A stretch of 64,000 nucleotides of DNA from positions 1-64,000 of the forward strand of contig NZ_JAJHJB010000009.1 of assembly GCF_020819555.1 (NCBI RefSeq). Reading direction: 5' to 3'. The DNA comes from Pelosinus baikalensis (GTDB lineage Bacteria; Bacillota; Negativicutes; DSM-13327). Shown in pieces: positions 16,039 to 25,674 of this stretch. Position 1 is the first letter of the stretch. The number at the start of each line of letters is the position of its first letter. The notes beneath the pieces are model-generated. The model made no database searches, was not told the DNA's origin, and was given only the letters and a program-made list of their open reading frames with translations. The position numbers and the translations under genes were made by a program.

Positions 16039-16914
16039 CTAACTGTTGCTTGATGACAGCAATTTTTCGCATAACCACTCGGTTGTCACTGTCAGCATTT
16101 CCGGTGTAACGTCATGTCCCAGATTAGGATAACTAACCATGTTTATCGTCTGCGGCGATTTTTTCGCTATAATATTATAGAATTTTTTTACTTCAGCTAT
16201 GCTGACGTGCTTATCCTGCTCCCCATTTTGTATCATCAGATTTCTGCCATAAAATTTTTCCGGATAATAATTAGGGCTGTATTTCTGTGATAACTGTGTA
16301 AGATGATTCATAACTTCTTCATTTTGATCAATGGAAGTGGAATGCGGTACTTCCTGGGGAATATCTTGCCAAACAGGACTGCCGATCATGGGAGCTGCCG
16401 CCTTAATCCTGGGATCGATCATCATAGCCCTAAATGTCGTAAATCCCCCCATCGAAATTCCAGTCATCCCAATCTGATCCTTATCAATCAGGAAATTAGT
16501 TTCATAATAATCGATTAACGTGCTCACATCATCCGCACTTTCCTTGATTATCTTTCTGATTTCATAAATGTTTATTTTTGATTTGCTAATGACAATACTT
16601 GAAAATGTAGGTCCCTTTCTCTCTCCGTGACATCGATTATCCATAGCAACAATAAAGAATCCTTTATCCGCCAATCCTCTGACAAATTTCATGTCGTTAA
16701 AATAGTCGTTTTTACTGCCCGAAAATCCGTGGGAAAGTATTAACAGCGGCATTTTTTCTTGACCTTTTTTGCAATATTCAATAACCGGAATATCTTGTAC
16801 GATTTTCGTATTCTTTACGTATTCATCGATATGTAGAGCCTCATCTGCTCCCACTGCACTTATTCCCGCAAACCAAAATATCCCATATAATCCAACCAGT
16901 AAACTTTTCTTCAC
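16039..16914 (-). CDS. Exported alpha/beta hydrolase
   Basis: This protein of about 291 residues starts with a signal peptide (VKKSLLVGLYGIFWFAGISAVGA) and has the alpha/beta-hydrolase core: LLILSHGFSGS (oxyanion loop), nucleophile elbow GISMGG (catalytic Ser), NGEQDKHVS (Asp) and NLGHDV (His). It is probably an esterase or dienelactone-hydrolase-like enzyme of the envelope; substrate unknown. The GTG at 16914, 9 bases after GGAGGTG, is preferred to the TTG at 16932. Two inverted copies of AACTATAAAGTT lie just upstream and probably bind a repressor. Confidence 0.8.
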   Translation of the reverse strand: MKKSLLVGLYGIFWFAGISAVGADEALHIDEYVKNTKIVQDIPVIEYCKKGQEKMPLLILSHGFSGSKNDYFNDMKFVRGLADKGFFIVAMDNRCHGERKGPTFSSIVISKSKINIYEIRKIIKESADDVSTLIDYYETNFLIDKDQIGMTGISMGGFTTFRAMMIDPRIKAAAPMIGSPVWQDIPQEVPHSTSIDQNEEVMNHLTQLSQKYSPNYYPEKFYGRNLMIQNGEQDKHVSIAEVKKFYNIIAKKSPQTINMVSYPNLGHDVTPEMLTVTTEWLCEKLLSSSNS

Positions 16915-16936
16915 CTTGAATAGCACCTCCAAAATA

Positions 16937-16974
16937 ACTTTATAGTTATTATGATAAACTATAAAGTTATAGTC
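16937..16974. promoter_or_regulatory. Operator-like inverted repeat before the hydrolase gene
   Basis: AACTTTATAGTT and AACTATAAAGTT face each other across about 13 bases. The symmetry and position close to the start suggest a repressor site; the cognate regulator is not evident nearby. Confidence 0.45.
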
Positions 16975-17135
16975 GAGTCAATCCTTTCCAGGATTCTTTA
17001 TAATGGACCCAAATGTCAAGGGGACATGTACATTGACACTGAAGTAATCAAATGGCAAACTCTGTATATGAGGGTGGGAGCGGTATGCCAAGAGTGCTCG
17101 AATAACAATATCTAAATTTTGTTGTTTTCGAATAT

Positions 17136-17828
17136 TTACAACACTAAACATAATGAATCGGCGGTAATTCCTATTATTTTAGTTTCAATGTTCTTTCCGT
17201 TTGCATATCTTTCTAAAAGTTCTTTAGCATATTGTAAGTATTCTTTTACATCAGTTCTACCGCTAAAAGAAAAAATGCACATTACTATTTCATTTACATC
17301 AGTTGTTATCATAGCTCTTTCTGAATCACTTGTAGGGCTTCCAAAACTGCCCATTGAATCCGTTAAAACCGGGAGATTTTCTATATTTATAAGTTCTTTG
17401 CCAATGCCTTTGTATTCTTGTCCCTCCTTACCTATCACTAAAGAAATAGGAGAATAAAGGTTTGCAATATTATATGAACCAATAGGAAACTTGGATTTTA
17501 ACGATATTAAATTATTAATCTCTACAATATTGTTTATTTTATAAACTCCTTTTCCTTGCAATACTCTTCTTATTAATGCTTCCGAAGACAGCCTATATTT
17601 GCTAGGCACTTTACCTAGTTTTTTATATACTTCTCTTCCGTCTTTTATCCTAAGCAAGGACGCTAAATCTTCTATACGTATTTCACTTTTCAGGCCATCG
17701 CAACAACTGTTAATTTCTTGCCACAAATCATTACTACTGCTTTCTACCTTTACACGTGCTTGTATACATCCTAGTGCCATTCCAGGGCAAACTTTCTGAA
17801 TTTCTTCGCCAATTATAATTTCTATCAT
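17136..17828 (-). CDS. B3/B4 tRNA-binding-domain protein
   Basis: This 230-residue protein matches the B3/B4 domain otherwise found in the phenylalanyl-tRNA synthetase beta chain. Landmarks are KVPSKYRLSSEALIRRVLQG, VEINNLISLKSKFPIGSYN and GSFGSPTSDSERAMIT. Stand-alone copies are thought to edit or deacylate mischarged tRNA, which is inference from the domain. The start follows AGGTGTG. It lies 33 bases downstream of the broken 4Fe-4S gene and may be cotranscribed with it. Confidence 0.8.
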   Translation of the reverse strand: MIEIIIGEEIQKVCPGMALGCIQARVKVESSSNDLWQEINSCCDGLKSEIRIEDLASLLRIKDGREVYKKLGKVPSKYRLSSEALIRRVLQGKGVYKINNIVEINNLISLKSKFPIGSYNIANLYSPISLVIGKEGQEYKGIGKELINIENLPVLTDSMGSFGSPTSDSERAMITTDVNEIVMCIFSFSGRTDVKEYLQYAKELLERYANGKNIETKIIGITADSLCLVL

Positions 17829-17861
17829 AATATAAACACACCTCTAATAATCTATGATTCA

Positions 17862-18630
17862 TTACAGCAATCGAGTTGGATTCGTGCGGGAGCAAGGCAT
17901 ATTGACCAAACATTTTCCACATACATCTCCCAACCCAAGTTCATTGTACATTTTTGCATTTTCCAAGCATTTAGTATAACATCTGTGCCGATCGAATGCT
18001 TCTATTGTAAGTGCCTCATTTACACAACTGTTGACACATTTCTTACATCCACCGCCATGTTTATATAAACAATTTTCTTTTTCTAAAGGTTTGCTAGGCT
18101 CAATGGGCACATTCATGACAATACTGCCCAATCTACCGCAACAGCCTTTTTTCGGTAATTAACATGTTATTTATACCAAAACTTCCCAGTCCTGCAATAT
18201 AAGCAATGTGCCGATGAGACCAATCACTAATAAGCGTTTGGGTGTTAAAATTATGTGTCGCTGGAATAACAGTACCATTATACCCCATGGTGCATAGTTG
18301 ATTCCGCAAGTAAGTGTTTAGATCGAAAATAAGCTTATTTGTCTCAATATAAGCGATAACCCATTCCTTGGAAGCCTCAGTACCTGCACTATTACTTTTT
18401 ATTATATCTTCTGCAAAGGGAATAAAGTAAGAAATAACAGTACGAGCATCATTTAAAAAATCTTTGGGCATTGCGTGACTAGGACTGACCTTATCGCACA
18501 AACTCAGAAATCTTTCATCAGCGGCATCAGCAAAACCAATGAGCGGTTCTTGCCATCGACTTAAGGTATTAAGCATCTGCGGATAGGCACTTACATAGTC
18601 TTTAATCCATTTGCATATCAATTCTTGCAT
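17862..18630 (-). pseudogene. 4Fe-4S epoxyqueuosine-reductase-like protein, frameshifted
   Basis: The 5' frame (18133-18630, 165 residues) carries WSHRHIAYIAGLGSFGINNMLITEK; the 3' frame (17862-18131) carries the ferredoxin-like cysteines (CLYKHGGGCKKCVNSC and CGKC). Near 18150 the first frame reads ITEKRLLR-stop, whereas removing one A from the run AAAAAA restores EKGCCGRLGSIVMNVP without a gap. A one-base homopolymer error is therefore as likely as true inactivation. Relatives are QueG-like or cobalamin-independent iron-sulfur proteins of anaerobes; function unknown. Confidence 0.75.
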
Positions 18631-18742
18631 TACAATTCTCCTCTTTTAAACATGTACAGTATAAAAGCAACTTCTTTATGCTTTTCTATATACTATTATA
18701 GTGTTTTTATTAGATAAGTCTTTTCCTAAATCCAGTTAATTT

Positions 18743-19457
18743 TTAGCTTATTTTTGGCTTTTTCCTAAACTCTACAGGCGTTATTTTTTCTAAATCCTTA
18801 AATACTCTAGTAAATGATGAATTATGATTATATCCTACCATTTGAGCAATTTGCAAAATTGTAAAATTTGTATTTAAAAGGAGCTCTTTTGCTTTTTTCA
18901 CTCTTAGATTTTGTATATATTCAATAGGTGACACCTTCATATTATTTTTAAACCATTCACTATAATAACTAATATTATAATGCTCAATATCCGCCAATTT
19001 TTTTAAATTTATATCTTCTGTATAATGTTCATTTATATAGTTTATAGAACGAGGTATATATTCATCAGCAATAAGATGATAGGCATAGAAAAACAAGTTA
19101 TTGATAGAGCTAGAACTTGTTTGGTTGTCAGCTTCTTCTAGTAGTAAATATCTGATAGCTTTCCACCTATCATCAAACGAAAATTCCCTTCCACCTACCA
19201 TTTTTCCCATATCATGCTTACTAAGCATATTATCAGCTATATCTAAAACCAAAAATTCATTACTTTTATCAGCATTAAAAGTATGGTAACAATCTGAACG
19301 GAAGAAAGAATAAACGTTCATCTTCTAGTATAAGTTTTTTACAAGTAGTTTCTATATATAGACTTCCATGAAGTGGTAAAATTAATTGGGCATATGCATG
19401 AGCATGTGTATTAAGTTTATAATCATATATCCTGCGTTCACACGTAATACTATTCAA
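18743..19457 (-). pseudogene. AraC family regulator, frameshifted
   Basis: The 5' frame (19275-19457) gives an AraC-type cupin start (NTHAHAYAQLILPLHGSLYI); the 3' frame (18743-19321) gives the rest and two helix-turn-helix motifs (INLKKLADIEHYNISYYSEWF and ILQIAQMVGYNHNSSFTRVF). The join at about 19300 is off by one extra base: LFFLP should continue into SDCYHTF. The full product would be about 250 residues. The TTG start at 19457 has AAGGTGA upstream. True mutation and sequencing error cannot be separated here. Confidence 0.75.
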
Positions 19458-19608
19458 AATGATTCACCTTTTTTCATATTATTCTACAACGCTAACATAG
19501 CTTTGAAGTTAATTATACTATTATGTTCTATAAACTACTATTCATTAGTGGGAAGTAAATTATAGAATATATATTCATTTATATCTTTGTGTATTGAGAG
19601 GGAAAGCA

Positions 19609-19692
19609 TTGGCAACTTTGCAACAAGAAAAAGATTACTTTGTAATAAAAATGCATTTTTTATTGGATTCACATGGTTTTCTAGGCAAATAG
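19609..19692 (+). CDS. Possible 27-residue peptide gene
   Basis: TTG start after GAGGGAAAGCA, reading LATLQQEKDYFVIKMHFLLD and then SHGFLGK-stop, directly followed by a hairpin terminator. The signals are suggestive but the coding evidence is thin. It could be a small peptide or a leftover 3' end. Confidence 0.25.
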   Translation: MATLQQEKDYFVIKMHFLLDSHGFLGK

Positions 19693-19697
19693 AAAAA

Positions 19698-19730
19698 CCC
19701 GTGAAACCTTATTATATAATGATTCACGGG
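19698..19730. terminator. Hairpin CCCGTGAA...TTCACGGG
   Basis: An 8-bp GC-containing stem with a 17-base loop; no strong U-run on the plus strand, but an A-run on its left would give one on the minus strand. It could terminate transcription in that direction. Confidence 0.4.
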
Positions 19731-19828
19731 CTGTATGTCGGTTTGAAGAGGTGGCACCAATAGCATGTGCATAATTGTAAGCTATACCCAATAGATAAGA
19801 AGACAGGCTTAGAGGCATATTAAATTTT

Positions 19829-19936
19829 TTATTCATTTTGTGACTTTTTAAATTCTACGCCTTCTTTAAATACCTGGCCTACTATCTGTCCCAAATTAAA
19901 GTAAGTTGGCCCCATCATAGTTATAGGGTTGACTTT
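19829..19936 (-). other. Unidentified coding-like remnant
   Basis: The frame reads KVNPITMMGPTYFNLGQIVG, then QVFKEGVEFKKSQNE-stop. It looks like the C-terminal end of a real protein, but I cannot name the family. Stops upstream close the frame. Confidence 0.3.
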
Positions 19937-19995
19937 TTGTCACACATATAGCGAGTTAAGCATCGTTCTTATCTTTGAACACAACTCCCCTGTTG

Positions 19996-20031
19996 AACAG
20001 CACCCTGTCAAGTACGCGGTGCTGTTTTTTA
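19996..20031 (+). terminator. Orphan terminator
   Basis: AACAGCACC...GGTGCTGTT followed by TTTTT on the plus strand; no intact plus-strand gene precedes it. Confidence 0.5.
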
Positions 20032-20170
20032 TCTTTGTCGGTGCGTTTTGCCGCAGGATGGCTAAGAGTTCTAGGGAGTATCAAGAATTGTTTCAATTCC
20101 CTGCTTATATTGACTGTGGATGTCGTGATTATGGTTCAAGAAGACAATTAAAGCCCTTCAATTCATACAA

Positions 20171-20590
20171 CTAGTCCTCTACATACGAATCGGTAATTTT
20201 TTTGCATAACTGTATAAAACAATCTAGCTCTTTTTCTGTCAACGTATGCTCAATTAAATTCATGATTTTATTTCTGAACTTCTCTGATCTTACAAGAAAA
20301 TCTTTACCATCGGGAGTAATGAGGATGTCATAAGCTCTCCGGTCAGTCTCCTGCTGTTTTTGAATGATGTAGTTTTTCTCTAAAAGCCTTTTTATTAATT
20401 TAGACATTCCAGCTTGAGAAATCCCACGAATCTCTGCTAACTTCTTAGTGGTTTTAGAGCCTTGCTTATCTAAAATGTCTAATACATTATACTGTGCTGT
20501 TGTCACTCCCTGAATATTAAAGCGATTAATATTACTGATAATCATACATTGAAAAGGGATATAGTAATCTTCTAATTCCTTTTTTGCCAA
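20171..20590 (-). CDS. MarR family regulator
   Basis: This 139-residue regulator has KTTKKLAEIRGISQAGMSKLIKRLLEKNYI as helix-turn-helix and TDRRAYDILITPDGKDFL as wing. It starts at TTG with AAGGAGA upstream and lies 10 bases after the UvrA-like gene on the same strand, so the two form an operon in which MarR is the second gene. The likely role is ligand-responsive control of the UvrA-like ATPase. Confidence 0.85.
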   Translation of the reverse strand: MAKKELEDYYIPFQCMIISNINRFNIQGVTTAQYNVLDILDKQGSKTTKKLAEIRGISQAGMSKLIKRLLEKNYIIQKQQETDRRAYDILITPDGKDFLVRSEKFRNKIMNLIEHTLTEKELDCFIQLCKKITDSYVED

Positions 20591-20600
20591 AATATTCTCC

Positions 20601-22868
20601 TTACTTAATATATGTTTTTAAACATTGTCCTGTAATGGAGTAATTACAATTTATTAAATCCTTTGGTGACCCTTCAAAAATTACGTTACCGCCATTTTGT
20701 CCTGCAAAAGGTCCTAAATCAATAACCCAATCTGCTTGGCTGATAACATTTAAATTATGTTCTATCACAATTACTGTACTGCCTTTTTCAACAAGGTGGT
20801 CTAAAATCTTAAGAAGCTTTGATATGTCTGACATATGAAGTCCAGTTGTCGGCTCGTCCAGTACATAGATATTCCCTTTGCTTTCCAGTTCAACAGCAAG
20901 CTTCACTCTTTGTAATTCACCGCCAGATAAAGTATTTAATGGTTGTCCGAGTGTAATATAATTTATTCCTACATCTGCCAGCCTTTTTAAGGTTGCTGCT
21001 ATTTCTTTTTCATAGAAAAAGTCTAAGCCTTCTTCAACTGTCATGTTTAAAACTTCGCTTATGCTTTTACCACGTAATTTGTAACTTAATACTTCATCTA
21101 TAAATCTATTGCCTTGGCAAACCTCACATATATTTACCACCGTATCCATGAATGCCAAATCTGTATATATTACTCCCAACCCCTTACAGTTTGGGCATGC
21201 TCCTTGTGAATTAAAGCTGAATAAAGCAGGCTTTACACCATTTTCTTTTGAAAATAGTTCTCTTATTATATCAAATATTTCTGTAAAAGTAGCGATATTA
21301 GAACGCTTTGAGGTTTTGATTGGCTTCTGATCGATAAAAATTGTATCAGGGTAAAATTGGGGTAACACCTGATTGATTAATGTACTTTTTCCTGAGCCCG
21401 CAACCCCAGTTACTACCGTCATAACACCTTTAGGAATATTCACATCAATATTTTTAAGGTTATGCAAATGCGCATTTTTTAGTGATAACCATTCAACTGC
21501 GTTTCTTATTTTCTTTTTCAAATTTGTTTGATTGCATAAATATTTTCCTGTAAGTGTGTCTATTTGCGCCAAGCCATTTAAAGCACCTTGATATATAATT
21601 TTGCCACCATTTGTACCAGCTCTAGGCCCCATATCAATAATATAGTCTGCAATTTTAATAATGTCCGGATCATGCTCGACTATCAATACGGTATTCCCTT
21701 TATCACATAAGAGTTTTAATAGAGCATTAATTTTATTTACATCGTGAGGATGTAACCCAATGCTTGGTTCATCAAAAATATAAGTAATATCTGTTAAACT
21801 GCTTCCTAACTGTCGAACCATTTTTATTCGTTGTGATTCGCCGCCTGAAAGAGTTGAGGTTTCGCGATTTAAACTCAAATAGCCTAAGCCAATCGAAACT
21901 AGATGTTCTAGCCGATTAGCTATAGCCGTGACCATGGTTACTGCTTTTGGGATATTAATTGTACGAATGAAATCTACCAAATCAGTAATTTGCATTTCAA
22001 CGCAATCCGCTATATTTTTATTGTTTATTTTGCACTGAAATACGGTTTGATTTAATCGAGCACCGCCGCACATAGGACACTTTTCTTTACCAACAATCCT
22101 AGCTATTTCTTTTTTATATTTGGTCGATTCTCCCTCCTCTTTTTTCAAAAAGCTTCTTGTAATTCTCGGTATAAGGCCTTCATAAAGTGAAGTCTTCGGC
22201 CATTCCGGATCAGAGGTAGTTACTTTAATATCTGATTTGTATAAAAGCAACTCTAATTCTTCCTCAGTAAAGTCTTGTATTTTCTTATCATTGTCAAAAA
22301 ATCCTGAATGGATATATCTTTTTAATCTCCATCCGCCTGGCTCAAAGGTTGGAAATAAAATTGCTCCCTCATTGAGAGACTTATTTCCATCCAGCAACCG
22401 TTCAATACTTATCGTATCAATTTTACCTAATCCTTCACATTTCGGGCACATTCCTGAAATGTTATTAAATGAGAAAACATCAGAATATCCAACAAAGGGG
22501 TTCCCTATACGCGAAAACAATAATCTTAGCAACGAATATATATCTGTAATCGTTCCAACGGTTGACCTTGCATTTCCTCCAATTCGTTTTTGATCGATGA
22601 TAATTGCAACAGATAAGTTTTCAATAGCGTCCACATTAGGCTGTCCATAGTGCGGCAAGCGATGACGAATAAAACTTGAATACGTTTCATTTAGCTGTCG
22701 TTGTGATTCTGCTGCTATTGTATCGAATACTAACGATGATTTTCCTGAGCCTGAAACACCGGTAAAGACAGTTATTTTTTTCTTTGGGATTTTCACATCA
22801 ATATTTTTAAGATTTTTTTCTCTAGCTCCAATTACATGTATATATTCTTCATCATTTTTCTTATCCAT
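20601..22868 (-). CDS. UvrA-like ABC ATPase, short form
   Basis: This 755-residue protein has two ABC ATPase halves: Walker A GVSGSGKSS (37-45) and GVAGSGKST, signatures LSGGESQR and LSGGELQR, and UvrA-type zinc cysteines (CPKCEGLGKID; CPNCKGLGVI with CEVC). It is shorter than excision-repair UvrA (about 940) and matches the class of UvrA paralogues linked to resistance to DNA-binding drugs. The ATG at 22868 follows AAAGGTGA. The MarR gene directly downstream supports an inducible resistance unit rather than housekeeping repair. Confidence 0.85.
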   Translation of the reverse strand: MDKKNDEEYIHVIGAREKNLKNIDVKIPKKKITVFTGVSGSGKSSLVFDTIAAESQRQLNETYSSFIRHRLPHYGQPNVDAIENLSVAIIIDQKRIGGNARSTVGTITDIYSLLRLLFSRIGNPFVGYSDVFSFNNISGMCPKCEGLGKIDTISIERLLDGNKSLNEGAILFPTFEPGGWRLKRYIHSGFFDNDKKIQDFTEEELELLLYKSDIKVTTSDPEWPKTSLYEGLIPRITRSFLKKEEGESTKYKKEIARIVGKEKCPMCGGARLNQTVFQCKINNKNIADCVEMQITDLVDFIRTINIPKAVTMVTAIANRLEHLVSIGLGYLSLNRETSTLSGGESQRIKMVRQLGSSLTDITYIFDEPSIGLHPHDVNKINALLKLLCDKGNTVLIVEHDPDIIKIADYIIDMGPRAGTNGGKIIYQGALNGLAQIDTLTGKYLCNQTNLKKKIRNAVEWLSLKNAHLHNLKNIDVNIPKGVMTVVTGVAGSGKSTLINQVLPQFYPDTIFIDQKPIKTSKRSNIATFTEIFDIIRELFSKENGVKPALFSFNSQGACPNCKGLGVIYTDLAFMDTVVNICEVCQGNRFIDEVLSYKLRGKSISEVLNMTVEEGLDFFYEKEIAATLKRLADVGINYITLGQPLNTLSGGELQRVKLAVELESKGNIYVLDEPTTGLHMSDISKLLKILDHLVEKGSTVIVIEHNLNVISQADWVIDLGPFAGQNGGNVIFEGSPKDLINCNYSITGQCLKTYIK

Positions 22869-23102
22869 AAAATCACCTTTCAAAGCTGCTATCTTAAAAT
22901 AGATTACATTACCGCGTAAATGCATAACCGGGTTAAGTATATTTTACTACTTTTCTTTTTTGATTGCAAATTTATAGCACTCGCAATTTACAATAATTAC
23001 AATAAATTAAAATGGCAACTATATCTTATTATCCACTTATAAAACTGAGTATCTATATATCATAACGTGGGTCATTTTCCAAAAAAGTCTTTAAAAACAG
23101 TA

Positions 23103-23142
23103 GCAGCCTACTACCCCATTAAGGTAGTAGGCTGCATTTTTT
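23103..23142. terminator. Strong terminator between chrA and the uvrA-like gene
   Basis: A 13-bp stem GCAGCCTACTACC/GGTAGTAGGCTGC with a T-run on the plus-strand side and a shorter T-run on the minus-strand side; it lies past the minus-strand chrA stop. Confidence 0.7.
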
Positions 23143-23206
23143 TATCTCGTTCGCGAATTGTTATGTTTTAATGACATGGCGTTTTTAACCCGAGGAAGCT
23201 ATGAGT

Positions 23207-24382
23207 CTATAAGGTTAGCAGGCACGCTACAATTACCACACACCAGGGCGGCACACGCCAGAATTGAAGCAGTCCAAAACATATAATTGCAATTGTAAAG
23301 TCTGCTGTGCTACGGATTGCTGATGTCCATACCGGGTCATATAGGGCTGCAAGCAATATACCAACTACTGCCGCATTGATTGCCCACAATGCAGATTGTA
23401 GACAAGACTTTGTTCTTAGGGTATCCCAAAAAGGTATTACACCGATAACGAGCAGGAAAGAAGGCAAAAATATCGCAATGGTTGTGATTATGGCACCAGG
23501 CCACCCGCCCATGACTGCCCCAAGATATGAAGCGAAAGTGAATAACGGACCAGGCACCGCTTGCGTTAATCCATAACCTGTTAAAAATTGGCTCCGTTCT
23601 ACCCATCCAACAGGAACAACCTCTTTTTCAAGCATTGGCAAAACAACATGCCCCCCACCGAATACCAGGGAGCCAATTCTATAGAAGCTATCGAATACAC
23701 CTACCCATTCGTTAGTCGTTATTTGACGCAGTAACGGTAACCCAATAAGCAGCCCTATAAATAAGAAAAGCGCAATAGCACCGGTACGTTTCCTAAGGGG
23801 AAAGACCATATTGGGGTGTTGACTAGTTACTCTATGTCTCCCGAAAACCGTACCTGCCAAACCCGCTACCATGATGGTCAATATTTGCATATATGCGTTA
23901 GGCCATAGCAAAGTAATCGCTGCTCCCAAGAGAGCAATAGTAGCTCGCTCTTTATCAGGCGTTAATTTAGTACTCATACTCCATACAGCTTGGGCAACAA
24001 CAGCGACCGCAACAATTTTTAGACCATGTATCCAGACCAATCTAGCTGGGTCGATCTCTCGTAAACCATAGAACGCAAACACCAGGATGAGGACGGACGG
24101 TACGGTAAAACCGAGCCAAGCTAAAAATCCGCCTAATATACCGCCCTGGTAAGTTCCAATAGCTATACCTACCTGGCTACTGGCAGGACCAGGCAAGAAC
24201 TGGCATAAGGCGACTAAATCACTATATATTTCTTCCGTAATCCATTTTCTGTTCTTGACGTACTCAGTATGGAAATATCCAAGGTGTGCGATTGGTCCCC
24301 CGAAAGAGGTAAGACCCAAATAAAGTGAAACTAAGAAGATCTCTTGTAGCCGCCAGATATAGTTTTGTTTATTCTTTGGCAT
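23207..24382 (-). CDS. chrA: Chromate transporter, two-domain
   Basis: This 391-residue membrane protein of the CHR family has two homologous halves. FLVSLYLGLTSFGGPIAHLGYF, QFLPGPASSQVGIAIG and, in the second half, YRIGSLVFGGGHVVLPMLE and YGLTQAVPGPLFTFASYLGA are the hallmark repeats. It exports chromate, or sulfate-like anions, in proton or sulfate exchange. The start at 24382 follows TGAGGTACATT. It is followed by a terminator and preceded by a short EamA gene 30 bases upstream, so the two may form an operon. Confidence 0.9.
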   Translation of the reverse strand: MPKNKQNYIWRLQEIFLVSLYLGLTSFGGPIAHLGYFHTEYVKNRKWITEEIYSDLVALCQFLPGPASSQVGIAIGTYQGGILGGFLAWLGFTVPSVLILVFAFYGLREIDPARLVWIHGLKIVAVAVVAQAVWSMSTKLTPDKERATIALLGAAITLLWPNAYMQILTIMVAGLAGTVFGRHRVTSQHPNMVFPLRKRTGAIALFLFIGLLIGLPLLRQITTNEWVGVFDSFYRIGSLVFGGGHVVLPMLEKEVVPVGWVERSQFLTGYGLTQAVPGPLFTFASYLGAVMGGWPGAIITTIAIFLPSFLLVIGVIPFWDTLRTKSCLQSALWAINAAVVGILLAALYDPVWTSAIRSTADFTIAIICFGLLQFWRVPPWCVVIVACLLTL

Positions 24383-24412
24383 AATGTACCTCATATTTTT
24401 CTTTAAACATGT

Positions 24413-24835
24413 CTAATACTTTAAAAGAACTATTCCTGAGGTGATTAGAAAAGCCGCAACAACTTTATAAAATGTCACCTTTTCTCCCAAAAAAACGATA
24501 CCTAAAAGCAGGGCAACTAGCGGAAACGCTGCAACAATCGGTGATACACGACCAACTTCACCGAATTTTAGTGCATAATAATAAGCCAGTTGCCCTAATA
24601 AAGCGGCGCAAATGCCTTCAAGCACAATGTATGTAGTATCTTTTGCTGTTACTTCGGCGATATTACCCCACTGCCCAGACACAGTCATCGTTATAAGAAG
24701 AATGACGCTAATAACCAGACTACGAATAGTGAGTGCGACTAACGGTTGCATTTCACCTAGCCCCAATTTCCCAAAGATCGGAGCAATACCCCAAAATACC
24801 ATCGCTAGACCAGCCATTAGATAGGCATTGAACAT
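24413..24835 (-). CDS. EamA-domain small transporter (four-helix type)
   Basis: This 140-residue protein has four predicted membrane helices and one EamA unit: LMAGLAMVFWGIAPIFGKLGL at the start, VSPIVAAFPLVALLLGIVFLGE near the end. Single-unit members usually act as dimers; substrate unknown. It is not truncated: the start has GGGAGTTGAG and the C-terminus is typical. It lies just upstream of chrA on the same strand. Confidence 0.8.
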   Translation of the reverse strand: MFNAYLMAGLAMVFWGIAPIFGKLGLGEMQPLVALTIRSLVISVILLITMTVSGQWGNIAEVTAKDTTYIVLEGICAALLGQLAYYYALKFGEVGRVSPIVAAFPLVALLLGIVFLGEKVTFYKVVAAFLITSGIVLLKY

Positions 24836-24943
24836 TTTATCTCAACTCCCTGTCTCATTTATATTCAAACACTAGATGACTCTAAAAACCATTAGCTCCC
24901 GGACCAGTATTCTCAGCATCGTATTTTTCACCGTTAATGAAAT

Positions 24944-25324
24944 TCACCAGTCTTCCTGATCTCCCATCCTCTTTCTCCGGGGAAGTGATTTATATACCAG
25001 CTCATAAGAATGATCAATTAAGCCTCTTATTTCTTTTTCTGGAATACTACCGTCGAGCAGTAACGTATTCCAGTGCCGTTTATTCAAATGGTATCCGGGT
25101 GTTATGCTTGGGCATTGTTGTCTTAATAGCTCAGAATAGTCAGGATCACATTTCAGCGAAAGAATATCCTGACCGTGCCTACGTGATAGTAGTGCAAATA
25201 TCTTGGATGCTACTTTAATAACAATCACATCGGCGCCGAAAGGATAATCCTCAATTGATCCGGGTTTAGTTAGACAGTATAAATATAGGTCTCTTGAATT
25301 CAATTTAAGTCTCTCTTCTTCCAT
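24944..25324 (-). CDS. MmcQ/YjbR family protein
   Basis: This 126-residue protein matches the MmcQ/YjbR double-winged fold: YCLTKPGSIEDYPFGADVIV, KIFALLSR, SLKCDP and HLNKRHWNTLLLDGSIPEKE with LIDHSYELV. The family is annotated as DNA-binding-like, without a firmly known function. Downstream of its stop another frame (to about 24876) stays open for about 20 codons and looks coding, possibly the relic of a neighbour. Confidence 0.85.
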   Translation of the reverse strand: MEEERLKLNSRDLYLYCLTKPGSIEDYPFGADVIVIKVASKIFALLSRRHGQDILSLKCDPDYSELLRQQCPSITPGYHLNKRHWNTLLLDGSIPEKEIRGLIDHSYELVYKSLPRRKRMGDQEDW

Positions 25325-25435
25325 ATATTCCTCACATCCAAAAAATTTCGTACATTACTTTACAAATATATTCTTTCATATCCACTTTTCTCCTGTTCTT
25401 AAATACAATAAAAATCCTGCATATCAAAAAGAGAG

Positions 25436-25587
25436 TCATGATTCGAACCGCAGTTCTTCCCACAACCTACTTAAAGCGGCCCACTGTTCAGCCGTGACAT
25501 TGTACTGACTAATATTACGATTTAGTTCATTTTTCCAGCAACAACATTTATCCAAAAGCCGAGTGAATCATCTAATTTAAAATGCAT
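25436..25587 (-). pseudogene. MarR-type regulator, truncated and frameshifted
   Basis: From an ATG at 25587 (GGAGG upstream) the frame reads MHFKLDDSLGFWINVVAG; after a one-base shift it continues KNELNRNISQYNVTAEQWAA and ends LWEELRFES-stop. This is the N-terminal helix region of a MarR protein; the winged helix is missing. The palindromic operator just upstream is intact. Confidence 0.6.
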
Positions 25588-25602
25588 ATTTTCCTCCATA
25601 TT

Positions 25603-25631
25603 ATTGTCATGACAACAGTTATCATGACAAT
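25603..25631. promoter_or_regulatory. Palindromic operator of the broken MarR gene
   Basis: ATTGTCATGA and TCATGACAAT, perfect 10-bp arms 9 bases apart, 15 bases before the start at 25587. Typical of an autoregulatory MarR site. Confidence 0.6.
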
Positions 25632-25674
25632 AATATATCTTAGACAAAACCACTGTCGAGATAATTGCTAAAAA

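Noticed and set aside
25406..25445. tRNA-like TTCGAAT sequence near 25441
   Set aside because: The motif GATTCGAACC appears, but no cloverleaf can be formed around it; it is part of the MarR relic.
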